Counted from the stretch's first letter, positions 1-8,988 are shown. The stretch: DNA of 64,000 nucleotides from Paraburkholderia sp. C35 (GCF_003121405.1 NZ_QBUY01000009.1:62001-126000); one strand, 5' to 3'. Program-made: numbers and translations. Notes: generated from the letters alone by a model not told the origin.

Positions 1-427
1 GTGGAAGTGGAGTATACGATTTCATCCCTTCGTTGTAGTTCTCGGTCACATAGCGTCCGGCTTTCTTCGCCTCTTGAATGAACAGGTTCTCGAGAAATAA
101 CACGTGCGTTGACGTCAGACTTTGTGTGCGAGTTGTCAGGACGAGGACGCGTTGCCAGAAGTCTTTCTCGTTGTTGTGCGCCAGAAGCCTCTTTCGCATA
201 TCACCACTTTGCCCGATGTACACCTGATTTCCGGAGCCATCGTCCCGTTCCCCAATGAGAAGATAAAGGGAAAGCTGTTCGCTTTCACGCATTGCGAGGA
301 ACTCATCCAAGCGGCTACGAGGAATATCGATGGCTTGAACAATTCGAGTCGTGATTTCGGCAACCCGGATGCCGCGCGGGTCACCGTTGGGCAGGAAGAT
401 TTGAATTGTTTGAGGGCGGTACGTCAT
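1..427 (-). CDS. GIY-YIG nuclease family protein, 3' end off the left edge
   Basis: An open frame begins at ATG (complement of 425-427) and stays open to base 1, so at least 142 residues are present and the C-terminus is missing. Around residues 66-80 it reads NQVYIGQSGDMRKRLLAHN, the GIY-YIG signature (a V-Y-I-G strand followed by an R-x-x-x-H helix). The catalytic tyrosine and downstream arginine are present, and a later LFLEN-like stretch (about residue 115) supplies the usual glutamate. The family is metal-dependent endonucleases; small stand-alone members like this often sit in mobile DNA, and here it lies beside a transposon remnant. The biological role cannot be told from sequence. It could be cargo of the Tn7-like element to its right. 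Confidence 0.8.
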   Translation of the reverse strand, partial: MTYRPQTIQIFLPNGDPRGIRVAEITTRIVQAIDIPRSRLDEFLAMRESEQLSLYLLIGERDDGSGNQVYIGQSGDMRKRLLAHNNEKDFWQRVLVLTTRTQSLTSTHVLFLENLFIQEAKKAGRYVTENYNEGMKSYTPLP

Positions 428-1036
428 GGGATTTTTCTTGGCTCTGCGGACACAAGGTCTTTGTGTTGGTCATCACAATCTTCGGCACAGGTTGAGGATT
501 AGGCGACGCAACCATCACTGTCGTTCATCAGCGTGAGATTGATTGCTAGTAGAACATGCAGCACACTTGAGCTGGTCACAGCGTCTAGACCTGTTTTCCG
601 CTTGTGGGACTATAAATGTCATATCAGTCTGCAAAATATATTGACAATTCACGTATAAAGCAATGTTTAAATTTGATAATCAAGAAAATAGATAAGTATT
701 TATTTTTGGATGAATCGATTGCTGGGTGTGCGCTTAATTGGCAGGAATCAAATGGTCCGGGTCAAATCGATTGATGTTTAAAAATTGAGTCGTGATCTGC
801 TTGCGAAGATTGGAATCAAACTGATATGGCGAACGATGCTTTGGTGAAATAGAATAATTGCCGGCTTCGTTGCATCGTCTAGGGAAGCGAGGCGATGCTG
901 GATTCGACCGTGAGCTTTTGTAGCGCGCAATGGAGGGGACACGAAGTTTTGGGGCGCTGTCAGGAATCGATATTGGGTTTCGGCAGTAGATTGTCTTACG
1001 GGTCGTCGGCATCGACCTCGCTTCGCACACTCGGCA
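428..1036. other. Intergenic, AT-rich, no supported gene
   Basis: About 600 bases lie between the GIY-YIG gene and the tnpB remnants. The part 600-720 is markedly AT-rich compared with the surroundings. A minus-strand frame at 734-1030 has no recognisable domain and no good ribosome-binding site, so I do not call it. I see no tRNA or clear terminator. Confidence 0.5.
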
Positions 1037-1425
1037 TTACTTGATCCTTGACGCCCTCCCGGCCCTTAGCGCTATCGGCTGCCATGCCTCGCCGAGCGCG
1101 GGAAGGACGCGATTCCTTCCGAGACGGCGACGTCCCGCTGCGAGGATTTCTTGTGCCGAGTTAATGTCGCAGCGATGATGCACGCCATACTCAAGACCGA
1201 CCCATTCCGCTATTCCAAGTATTTGGAGGCAGTTCGGGCCTGCGTGGCTGTTACAGCAATTACAGGTGTGGTTGGATATGCTTCATCGACCTGATCGGAC
1301 CGCACAGCCGGGGAATCGAATTTGTATTGCAGCTTGGTCCAGAATACGCTCCAGCCTGCATTGAGTTCACACTTCGCCATCCGTGTCTTCGCGAGCTTCG
1401 AGGCATTCGCGTTTCAGGCTGACTC
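1037..1425 (-). pseudogene. Second partial tnpB remnant (C-terminal part only)
   Basis: Reading the minus strand, 1264-1037 encodes a zinc-finger and C-terminal piece of the TnpB family: C-x2-C, then an EWVGLEYGVHHRCDINSAQ stretch and the AAGRRR tail, ending in TAA at 1037-1039. Upstream (about 1425-1265) the DEAYPTTP segment of the same family is present, but in other frames, so at least one frameshift separates them. The RuvC catalytic core and N-terminus are missing. The fragment directly follows the end of the longer copy at 1430-2404 and duplicates its 3' region. It is a decayed tandem leftover, not a gene. Confidence 0.7.
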
Positions 1426-1429
1426 ATCG

Positions 1430-2404
1430 TTGACGTCCTCCCCGACCTCAGCCTGCGGCTGCCGCGCAAAGCGCGGGAAGGACGGGGATTCCTACTGCCA
1501 GACGGCGACGTCCCGCCGCGAGAATGTTCTGTGCAGAGTTGATGTCACGATGATGATACGCGCCACACTCACTGCATGCCCATTCCCTCATTCGCAAAGC
1601 ACGGACTTCGCCATCCGTGTTCGCGCAAGCGCCGAAGCGTTCACGTTGCCTATGAAGATGGCGCCATACTCCTCCACCAGAGCCGTGGAAAGCTTGTGCA
1701 ACTGGTCTTTCCGGGAATTCTTTATTTTCGCGTGAAGCGCACGCATGCGAGCCTTCTTCCGTGCACGCTGCGCCTGCGCCAGTTTCGCCTCCAGCCTGCG
1801 CTAGTGGCGCGCCGGCTTCACCGTATGTCCGTCGCTCAACGACGCAAAATCCTTCAGTCCGAGATCAATACCAACGGACTTTGTCGCCTCACTTTGGCGC
1901 GGCCCACTGCTGCGGACTCAGCTTCACGCAGATGTTGATATACCAACGGCCGCGAGAGTCCTCACAGATGTTGCCCGCGCCGAGTTCGTAGTCCGCGAGA
2001 CCGTAGCTGTCCCACAGCGAAAGCGCCATCTTCCCGAAGAACAGTTGTCCGTTGCGGTATCGAATGGCGCTTGTCTTGAAAGGAATCCAGCCTAGCGAAC
2101 GCCGCGCACCTCGCGACGAGCGCCAGCGCAGCTTCACCTTCCGTGCCTGCATTCGCCGGATCGCGTATTCTTCGGCGACGGCTTGGATGGTTGTCGAGTG
2201 CAGGTCGAGCCCAGCCTTGCCGGCGCCTTTCGTAAATGGATGGAAATCGAATCCCGACAGGAACCGGCGTTCGCGTTCCCACACCTTCACCGAAAGCTCA
2301 TTGCAGTAGTTCCACAGGAAATTGACTGCGCGCGCCTGCTCCTGCAGTGCGCGGGTATACCTGTCTTTGAGTCGGAGGTGGAGAACGCGGGTAGTATGCT
2401 GCAT
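1430..2404 (-). pseudogene. Decayed tnpB (IS200/IS605 type, RNA-guided nuclease family)
   Basis: The N-terminal part (2404-1889, 171 residues) starts at ATG and has the TnpB N-terminal helical region (RAVNFLWNYCNELS) and the strand DSYGLADYELGAGNICEDS. It stops at 1889. Translation in another frame continues as SVGIDLGLKDFASLSDG, the RuvC-I motif with its catalytic Asp, then a basic helical region and GNVNASALARTRMAKS. After that a deletion removes most of the zinc-finger region, leaving ECGAYHHRDINSAQNIL and a stop at 1448-1450. One frameshift plus one internal deletion make it non-functional as read. TnpB proteins are IS200/IS605-family accessory nucleases guided by an RNA from the element's right end. 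There is no tnpA (Y1 transposase) here. Sequencing error could explain the frameshift but not the deletion. Confidence 0.8.
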
Positions 2405-2481
2405 GGGCCGATACGGTTGTTTCTCCGTATAGGCACGTCCTGGTTTCGCTGCGGAAAATCACAGTATTCCTGCTTCGCTGT

Positions 2482-3405
2482 CTACACCCGCCTTTCATCC
2501 TCGGCCTGAAGGCCGAGGTCTTCAGGCAAATCGTGGATAAAGACGTTTAGCAATATATGTTTGAACGTCGTGAAACGGAAGGCTGTGCTGAATACGGGAG
2601 CGCATGGGTCGCCATAGTTGACGAGGGTCGTGCCGCGGTACCAAGAAAAGTTGGTAGCCGCGAGATAACGCTCGCCGTAAAATGACTTCATGCTTACGTA
2701 GACGGGGTGATCGACCAGCCGATAGTTTCGCTCATTTTTTTCAAAGCGTTGGAGTAGTTTCTGATACCGAGATATCAGGGTTTCGACATTCACGACCTGG
2801 CCATCCAGCATAGCTATTGATGCTTGCGCTATCTTTTTCATCTTGACATTGTCGATAAGGAGCGGAAATTCTTTTCCTTCGGTATCCGCCGGAAGATAGT
2901 TACAGTGCCGCATTTTGTTTGAGCCCGCCGGTATGTCTGTCTCAAGTAAGGGACGGCAGTGCGTCAGACACATAAACACGCCGGGGAGCTGGTGGCGACG
3001 ATGCCAGTAAGTTTCACCATATTGACGGACGTCGCTTTCGCGACACTCGACACAAAACCGCAGGCGAAATTGTGTTTTTTGTTTCGATCCACCCAGAAAG
3101 TGATAGGGCGCATTTGCGACTGCGGATCCGTCGAAGATTCCCGAGCGGAGCTCATTGACAAAACGCGGTGGAAGAAAGGCTGTCACATACGGAAAGTATG
3201 TGTGGTTAAAGAGAAATGAATTTTGGTCAATCCGCGTGTATGCTGAGATGGACCGGAGATAAAGCGGCCTATTGAAATTCACGCTTTTTGTATCCGCGTG
3301 AAATATGTCCTTGATGAGCTTGGGTAATGCCAAGCCGAGGTGCCGTCCCGCACGAATCAGGAGGCTCAGCGTCGGCTCATCCGGATAGGGGCGGGGGAAG
3401 TACAT
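2482..3405 (-). CDS. tniQ: TniQ-family transposition target-selection protein, C-terminus altered by IS insertion
   Basis: The 307-residue protein carries the TniQ signature. Near the N-terminus is YPDEPTLSLLIRAGRHLG. A zinc-binding segment follows, with C118-x2-C121 and then WHRRHQLPG leading to C146-x2-H149. TniQ proteins link target recognition to the TnsC ATPase in Tn7-like and Tn5053-like elements. The start lies 2 bases after the tnsC stop, so it is the fourth gene of one operon. The last residues (from about LQAEDERRV) are read from the hairpin end of the adjacent tnpB element. The native 3' end has therefore been replaced or cut, and the length is at the short end for the family. Whether the truncated protein still works is unknown. 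Confidence 0.85.
   Translation of the reverse strand: MYFPRPYPDEPTLSLLIRAGRHLGLALPKLIKDIFHADTKSVNFNRPLYLRSISAYTRIDQNSFLFNHTYFPYVTAFLPPRFVNELRSGIFDGSAVANAPYHFLGGSKQKTQFRLRFCVECRESDVRQYGETYWHRRHQLPGVFMCLTHCRPLLETDIPAGSNKMRHCNYLPADTEGKEFPLLIDNVKMKKIAQASIAMLDGQVVNVETLISRYQKLLQRFEKNERNYRLVDHPVYVSMKSFYGERYLAATNFSWYRGTTLVNYGDPCAPVFSTAFRFTTFKHILLNVFIHDLPEDLGLQAEDERRV
2499..2518. repeat. Perfect hairpin at the tnpB-element end, inside tniQ frame
   Basis: CCTCGGCC-TGAA-GGCCGAGG gives a perfect 8-bp stem with a 4-base loop. It lies about 95 bp upstream of the tnpB start, where subterminal hairpins of IS200/IS605 elements occur, and it overlaps the last codons of the tniQ frame. Confidence 0.6.
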
Positions 3406-3407
3406 AG

Positions 3408-5090
3408 TTAGTCGAGCTCGAGCAGGTCATTCAGGTCGGTAACGGCGCCCATCAGTTCGAGCTGTTCGAACACACTGGTTCCTTTCTCGCGCGCAGCGGC
3501 GATAGCATTGCGGTAGTCATCGGGTGCAAGATTGAGCGACTCAACGTCCTTCTTGGTGCTTCGCTTCCTTCCGGGAGCTTTCGGTGGCTTCATCTTGTTG
3601 ATGGCAGTCTGAACACCATCAGAAACGTTTCGAACTTTGCCTTCTTCTTCGACCGAGGTCGCAATTTCCTCAGCGCGCCCGGCGTCGACGCCCATCGCCT
3701 GCAAGGTAGACGAGACGGTCGAGACGAAGTCCCTGTGACCAGGGCGCACACTCGCCATCGGGCTGCGGACGCCTTCATATCGGGAGAGACTCTCGCTGAG
3801 CATAGCCTTCGCAGATAGCGGAGCGATGTCCTCGTACTGTTCCAGCGCTTCGGTATCGCCCGACCTGTAGGCATCCATCATCGCGTGAACACGCTCGAAT
3901 TTCGTTTCCCATACCTGTTCTATCAATTGAGCGGTAATCTCCTCGGCATCCGTGAGCATTGCTTCCCCCTGGGTGCTGGCGAAGAGCTTGATTGCGAGGT
4001 CGATAACGCCCTGACAGTAGTGGTACATGAGGTCGGAGAGGGCCTGAGTGAGCGGGACCGGCTTCTGCACCCATTGGAACGGCCAGATGGTGCTGATGAA
4101 CTCCTCCCACTCTCCCGGTTTCGCGAGGTCGAAGGTAGCCTTAAGCGGCTCCCAGTTGGGAGTTCCGCCGCCGACCGAGCGACGTGCGGGGCTCGCGTCA
4201 AGCTGTAACACATGTTCCGCGCGATTGGTCCCGACATAGAGGATTGGGATACCCAGGTCATTCGAGGCGGATACAAACAGAGCCATGAGCTTGCGTGCAC
4301 CTGCGCTGCTTTCCTTTGCACCTTTAGAGCCTCTTGATTTCCCTCCGCCTGCATTCTTGAGATTCTGAATTTCGTCTGCGACGAGGAGGCCAACGCAGTG
4401 AGTGTGCATCAGATGGGCTGCATGTCCCAACAGAACTTCGTTTGAACTGGTGCTCTTGCCATATAGCTCGTAGTAGTTTCCGTCGGGAATCAGCTGGTGG
4501 ATTTTCCGGATGATTGCCAGCGCGAACCCCTTAATTGATGTGCCGTCGTGAGGGGTCTCAATGCGGATATACGTTATTTGTGTGATGTCCAGTTCGGAAT
4601 GGTAGATGACTTGCGGCTGGAGCCGAAGAATCTGTTTGAGGCTGTAGGTCTTGCCGATACCCGAAAAGCCAAGTAATGAACTTGAGAGTTGAGGCGCGTC
4701 GTCGTCGAGTTCACGAGAGCCGAACGGAAGCCCCGCTTTTCGCGCTTCGTAGAGTCTCTGATACACCATTGTGTGCTCGCGAGTGCGGGGTTCCCGGCCG
4801 ACGTAACCTTGCCGCATCATCGTGTCCAGTACCCATGCCAATTCGATGTGGCGCTGCAATACCACCATGCAGTTTGATAGCGTGCCAACCATCTGTAGCC
4901 GCTCGTGAATAGGCCAGTGCCGTTGCTCTTCGTCAAATTCCGGCAGCCTGTTTAGCCGAGTGACAAGCTCGTCAAAGCCTGGCGTGGGGAAAAGCGCCGC
5001 GATAAGTCGATTCCCCTTGTACATCGGTATGCGCTGCTCCGTGTAGCGCGCAGGCACTGCATGCACGTTGCCGTTACTTGATGATTCCAT
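3408..5090 (-). CDS. tnsC: TnsC/TniB-like AAA+ ATPase of a Tn7-like transposon
   Basis: A 560-residue protein with Walker A GFSGIGKT at residues 141-148 and Walker B VGLLVADE at about 233-240, followed by IQNL, as in the TnsC/TniB AAA+ group. A sensor-like segment (PILYVGTNRAEHVL) lies near residue 290. TnsC polymerises on target DNA, receives signals from TniQ/TnsD and activates the TnsAB transposase. The length is close to that of Tn7 TnsC (about 555) and longer than Tn5053 TniB, fitting a Tn7-type system. Its ATG overlaps the end of tnsB by 17 bases, and tniQ follows after 2 bases, so the genes are translationally coupled. No key residue appears lost. The C-terminal third (basic, KAPGRKRSTKK) may contact the transposase. 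Confidence 0.9.
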   Translation of the reverse strand: MESSSNGNVHAVPARYTEQRIPMYKGNRLIAALFPTPGFDELVTRLNRLPEFDEEQRHWPIHERLQMVGTLSNCMVVLQRHIELAWVLDTMMRQGYVGREPRTREHTMVYQRLYEARKAGLPFGSRELDDDAPQLSSSLLGFSGIGKTYSLKQILRLQPQVIYHSELDITQITYIRIETPHDGTSIKGFALAIIRKIHQLIPDGNYYELYGKSTSSNEVLLGHAAHLMHTHCVGLLVADEIQNLKNAGGGKSRGSKGAKESSAGARKLMALFVSASNDLGIPILYVGTNRAEHVLQLDASPARRSVGGGTPNWEPLKATFDLAKPGEWEEFISTIWPFQWVQKPVPLTQALSDLMYHYCQGVIDLAIKLFASTQGEAMLTDAEEITAQLIEQVWETKFERVHAMMDAYRSGDTEALEQYEDIAPLSAKAMLSESLSRYEGVRSPMASVRPGHRDFVSTVSSTLQAMGVDAGRAEEIATSVEEEGKVRNVSDGVQTAINKMKPPKAPGRKRSTKKDVESLNLAPDDYRNAIAAAREKGTSVFEQLELMGAVTDLNDLLELD

Positions 5091-7371
5091 TAATCAGCTC
5101 CTGTCGTTTCAATCGTAGTTTTTCCTGAAGGGTAAGCGAGGGCTCAGGCGTGTCTGCCGGAGCCGCCGAAGGTGCACCTGTCGGCATCTTCGGTTCAGTG
5201 GATGAGGTGTTCGACGTGGCCGTCTGGTGCGTTGTGTCTCGGGCACCGTGACCATGAATCGGTACAACGTTATTGGGCGCCGTGGCTGGCGATGGTGAGC
5301 CTTTGCCGCGCGACGAGGGCTTGGTGATTGCAGCCTCCTTCTGACGACGGGTTGCCCGCTCGGCGATTCTGTCGGCCGCGATGTCGGCCTTACGCGAAGC
5401 ACGGGAGGCGCCATTCGTCGCTTTTCTGGCCGCATCGCGCGCTGGTTTGGTAATAGCTTCGGCGAATTTATGGAAGTCAGCGCGGTGCTGCAGTGCGTCG
5501 TCTTCGCCCTGCAGGATGGTCGCCTGGACTTCCGACTGGACGTATTTGACCTCGGCGAACGAATATCCTGCGTAGTAGAGATTCCGGTCGGTTAGTGTGC
5601 AGGTATAGTGTCGACGGGAATTTTTCGGGTCATAGACGATGATTTCGTCAACCAGGCGGCGGTCGTAGGACACCTCGACGTCCCACGTACCCTTGTTTTC
5701 CGCCATGACGAACCAGCCAAGTTTCTCGAGTTCCGGGCAGGTGTAATAACAGCCTTTAAAGTAGATACCCTTGCCACGTACGATTGCCTTGTCTCGGGGG
5801 AGAAGCTGGAGGTGAAGGTATTCTGCGGAATATCTTGACATCGCACCTGCACCTTGCCTTAGATTGTCGGCCCAGATTTCTCGCGGGATAGGCGGGCATT
5901 CCCGGAGAGCCATCGTAGGCGGCATGTCATAGCCCCGCATCGGGTTGCGGTTGTGCTTGATGATTGCGGCGAGAATGAGCGCGATGAACTCATCAAGTGT
6001 CAGGCTTGCGTCGCGGTCATAGTGTTTGCCGCGCCGGCGCGTTGCGTTACGAGGTGGCTCGTAGCCGGGTGTGAGCGACGCAATGGAGGCGTGGATAAGC
6101 TTGAAACCGCACTCGACAGTACCCTTGCTCTGTGGAGACAGGGCGCGCGTATTGGCGACTGTGCTCTGCATACCGTCACAGATGCGGTTGCTGTTACGAG
6201 ATATCATCTCGCCAAGGTCGCCGAGGAATTTTTGACCAAAGTAACCGTCAGCAAGCCAGTCGGCCGGGTCATACGGAACGTTATATTTCGCGCATAGTGC
6301 TTCCTTGTCCTCGGCAATACTGAGGATGGCTTGCATGGCAGCCTCCCAGCTCGCATGTTCAAGGCCTACGTAGAATCCAACGCACAGACGGCTATATCTG
6401 TCGTAAATCAGATACATCGTAGGTTTGCCGATGATTTTTGCGCGATTGTCCTTCGCTACCAGCCATACGTCGGCAATGGTCGCATCTATCTCGTAGATGT
6501 GGCCGACACAGATTGCTTCGTAGAGAGCCCCTGTAATGTTCTGACCGTGATCGCGGTCGAAGTCTTTATTGCCTTTCTTCCGGCGCATGGTCGTTTCGTA
6601 CGAAAAATTCTTTTTAAAAACCGTACGAAACTGCCGGATCGAAGGTCGCTCGCCCGATGGTTTGAGCAGCTGATTGCCATTCCCATCGAGATAGGAATAT
6701 TTCTCGCGGAGCATCTCGAGCCATGCATGCTTGAGCGTCGAGACTTCACCGTTCAGGTAGTGCTTTTCGACGGCCTCCTTGATGTTGGGGACATCGACTT
6801 TTGGGTCCATCTGAAAGATTTCGTATCGCTCGCCCTTCGGTACGCGACCGCGCCCGTGCGTATTGCCGGTTTGCTTTGTGCCGATGTCGAGGAAATTCGG
6901 AAGCAGCGCCTGCTGTGACTGGCCTCCGCACCAGTACGTGTTCAGATACTTGTAGATTGTCGTCTTCGATATGCCGGTCTCTTCCGCACGTGCCTTCACT
7001 AGTGGTCCACGAAGGGTCGAGTCGAAGATTGCGGTGTCGGCGACGAGTGGCTCTATGACTTCCCATGCCTTGCGGCGACGAACATCAGCGTGATGCGAAT
7101 AAAATGGAAGTTGGCTTTCGCTGCCCACGACGATGGATAGTTCGTCAGCGGCGATAGATGATATGAGAGAGGCGTACTGACACTGCATTGGCCAGCAGTT
7201 TGGGTCCGATACATTGACTACCCATGCCTGTCCATCCTCGGTGACATGTAGAAGGCGGTACCGCGTCCCTCCTGCACGTTCGAGCAGGTCATTCTTGACC
7301 GGGTTTTGCACCACTTTCGGGTGTCGGAGCGTCGTGAGCTCTGTATCGAGATGCTTCTGCGCTGTGCTCAT
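5074..7371 (-). CDS. tnsB: TnsB-like DDE transposase
   Basis: I place the start at the ATG at 7371, which overlaps the tnsA stop (TGATG). The longer upstream frame to 7464 lies within tnsA. The resulting protein has 765 residues. The catalytic triad is visible: D296 in YEIDATIADVW, D385 in LGDLGEM and E420 in KGTVE. The 35-residue D-E distance is that of the Mu/Tn7/retroviral integrase family. Before the core is an HTH-like DNA-binding region (ISKTTIYKYLNTYW, about 134-147). A beta-barrel region and a basic, proline-rich tail after about residue 650 follow. The tail fits the role of TnsB in contacting TnsC. TnsB binds the transposon ends and performs 3' strand cleavage and joining. Confidence 0.93.
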   Translation of the reverse strand: MSTAQKHLDTELTTLRHPKVVQNPVKNDLLERAGGTRYRLLHVTEDGQAWVVNVSDPNCWPMQCQYASLISSIAADELSIVVGSESQLPFYSHHADVRRRKAWEVIEPLVADTAIFDSTLRGPLVKARAEETGISKTTIYKYLNTYWCGGQSQQALLPNFLDIGTKQTGNTHGRGRVPKGERYEIFQMDPKVDVPNIKEAVEKHYLNGEVSTLKHAWLEMLREKYSYLDGNGNQLLKPSGERPSIRQFRTVFKKNFSYETTMRRKKGNKDFDRDHGQNITGALYEAICVGHIYEIDATIADVWLVAKDNRAKIIGKPTMYLIYDRYSRLCVGFYVGLEHASWEAAMQAILSIAEDKEALCAKYNVPYDPADWLADGYFGQKFLGDLGEMISRNSNRICDGMQSTVANTRALSPQSKGTVECGFKLIHASIASLTPGYEPPRNATRRRGKHYDRDASLTLDEFIALILAAIIKHNRNPMRGYDMPPTMALRECPPIPREIWADNLRQGAGAMSRYSAEYLHLQLLPRDKAIVRGKGIYFKGCYYTCPELEKLGWFVMAENKGTWDVEVSYDRRLVDEIIVYDPKNSRRHYTCTLTDRNLYYAGYSFAEVKYVQSEVQATILQGEDDALQHRADFHKFAEAITKPARDAARKATNGASRASRKADIAADRIAERATRRQKEAAITKPSSRGKGSPSPATAPNNVVPIHGHGARDTTHQTATSNTSSTEPKMPTGAPSAAPADTPEPSLTLQEKLRLKRQELINGIIK

Positions 7372-8228
7372 CAGGCGGCTCCTGTAGCTGGACTCTCGGG
7401 AATGGGCACGCACCGGAAGCTTGCAAGTGGTGCAGTGGCGAGGTCTGGGTTGTTCAGGTCGCAAAGCAGGATGCGCTCGTGCATGAGCAGCTTTGCGACC
7501 CGCAACCCATCGCCTGCTCTCATCCCGTGGCGTCTTTCGAACTTCGCGCAGTATTCGGAGAGGGGCATGTTGCGAGTTGAGTGCAGTAACTCATGCGCCA
7601 TGATGAGCGACCTCTCGCGAATCGCTCCCGGGTATTGTTCTTCTTCCCCCGATTTGAGGATTCCGCCGCGTATCCACTCGATGTTTCTGATTTTCTGCAT
7701 GGGCAGGGTCGAGTCGAAAACGAGGCGGTGAGGGATATCCATGCCGGCGAAAAGAACGCGCATGATTTGTAGCTTCTCGATTGAACGAGGATCCTCCGCT
7801 TCTTCGGAGCTCTTGCAATCGATAGCTTCAAAACTGGTCTGGCCGTTGTCCGTAACGTCGACTAGAAAGTCGACGGTCATGACAGTCGGGACATTTGTAC
7901 CCGGGTAATAAGGGTGTGTAACCTTCAAGGCGTCGGCGATCTCAAGCGTCAAGTCGCGGTCGACCGGGTACTGTTCCCTCACCCCGGTTACACGTGCGGA
8001 CCATTCAAGGGCGAGTAGTGTCCTCGTCTCGATATCGGACATTGTGTGAATGGTCCGGCCGAATTTCTGGCTATCTGTGCGTTGCACGCGCCCTCTCGAG
8101 GTGAAATCGAACACCTGCACCCACGGTATGTAGTTTGGGCCTGCGCCCTTACCGCGGCCCTCAGCCTTCCACCTTGCGATTAGCTCCTCTGTCATCTTCT
8201 TCGGCCCGCGACCCATCTCTATCCCCAC
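7371..8228 (-). CDS. tnsA: TnsA-like endonuclease
   Basis: A 285-residue protein that matches TnsA in length and catalytic pattern. E67 lies in SDIETRTLLALEW, D120 in TVMTVDFLVD, and D137/K139 in FEAIDCKSSEE. These correspond to E63, D114, Q130 and K132 of Tn7 TnsA, a restriction-enzyme-like fold. TnsA cleaves the 5' strands at the element ends, so an intact TnsA with TnsB implies cut-and-paste rather than replicative transposition. It is the first gene of the tnsABC-tniQ operon, and its stop overlaps the tnsB start by one base. In Tn7-like elements tnsA lies next to an end, so the element would extend leftward from about 8.2-8.9 kb. Confidence 0.92.
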   Translation of the reverse strand: MGIEMGRGPKKMTEELIARWKAEGRGKGAGPNYIPWVQVFDFTSRGRVQRTDSQKFGRTIHTMSDIETRTLLALEWSARVTGVREQYPVDRDLTLEIADALKVTHPYYPGTNVPTVMTVDFLVDVTDNGQTSFEAIDCKSSEEAEDPRSIEKLQIMRVLFAGMDIPHRLVFDSTLPMQKIRNIEWIRGGILKSGEEEQYPGAIRERSLIMAHELLHSTRNMPLSEYCAKFERRHGMRAGDGLRVAKLLMHERILLCDLNNPDLATAPLASFRCVPIPESPATGAA

Positions 8229-8421
8229 TGCAGTGACTTCGTCCTACCGGAATGCAGGACGTCTGCGTCTGTGTAGACACGCCGCAATGGCGGATCGCCT
8301 AACAACTTAGACCAAAGGTCAAAAATCCGACTTCAGACGTAAATATCCCACATGTGAGACTAATATGTAAACACCGTGATGCCGCGGTCATACTCACGTT
8401 TTCGGTTCAGGATTTTCTTCG
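8229..8421. promoter_or_regulatory. Divergent control region between tnsA and the DUF6471 gene; possible transposon end
   Basis: This 193-bp gap separates divergent genes and must hold both promoters. It contains several short dyads: GACC-AAA-GGTC, a CACATGTG palindrome near 8350, and GTGTAGACAC near 8270. A transposon end would normally carry several roughly 20-bp TnsB-binding repeats near tnsA. I could not identify a convincing repeated 20-mer by eye. Confidence 0.4.
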
Positions 8422-8655
8422 ATGATCGACTGGAACAAGGAGGCCAAGCGCGTCCTCCGGGCCGAGCTCGTTCGTCAGCAGGTTGGTTACAAACAGCTTT
8501 CGGTTTTGCTTGAGGGGCTAGGCGTCGAAGAGACAGAGCGCTCAATTGCAAACAAGATTTCGCGCGGCGCTTTTACTTTTATTTTCTTCCTTCAATGTAT
8601 GAAGGCGCTTCGCAAATCGGCTGTAAATATCGACCTGACCGACGTCGCTGAATAG
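8422..8655 (+). CDS. DUF6471 domain protein
   Basis: A 77-residue protein beginning MIDWNKEAKRVLRAELVRQ, with VEETERSIANKISRGAFTF in the middle and FFLQCMKAL after it. This is the pattern I associate with DUF6471 proteins: a small helical, probably DNA-binding domain resembling an HTH (the segment YKQLSVLLEGLGVEETERSIANKI). It is transcribed away from tnsA across a 193-bp shared control region. A natural guess is a regulator of the transposition operon, but no function is established from the sequence. The match rests on memory of the family pattern. Confidence 0.7.
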   Translation: MIDWNKEAKRVLRAELVRQQVGYKQLSVLLEGLGVEETERSIANKISRGAFTFIFFLQCMKALRKSAVNIDLTDVAE

Positions 8656-8988
8656 CAGAAGGCCTGCTGCACCCTACCGCTGAGAATGAATTGAAAAGAT
8701 CCGCGGTTGTGGATACCACGGGTTGCCTGCGCTCTCACACCTTGATCTTGACAATTGAGAGCCGCGGGGATCTTCACAAATAACGTTTTGGCCAAGGGGA
8801 AGACGACTCAGGGTTGCCAAAAGATCCGATTCACTTTCCGGTCGGGCATTTGACTGAGAACGAATATTCGATTGTCAGCGGTACCCGTACTGTGCTTTTT
8901 GCGTCGCCCAGCTCTTGATAGCTGTATTGGCAACAAAATCATTAGCCGGTTTGTCGATCTCGGCATGCTCGCAGCAAAAGGGGGAGCA
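8656..8988. other. Intergenic, no gene seen
   Basis: About 330 bases after the DUF6471 gene and before the convergent marR gene. No coding frame with a ribosome-binding site and no strong terminator was seen. The boundary of the Tn7-like element could fall here. Confidence 0.4.

Noticed and set aside
734..1030. 98-codon minus-strand open frame
   Set aside because: No family pattern, Arg/Ser/Pro-rich composition typical of spurious frames, no ribosome-binding site.
8229..8421. Tn7-type end with repeated TnsB sites
   Set aside because: Only short dyads were found by eye, no convincing repeated 20-mer, so the end is not called as a defined feature.
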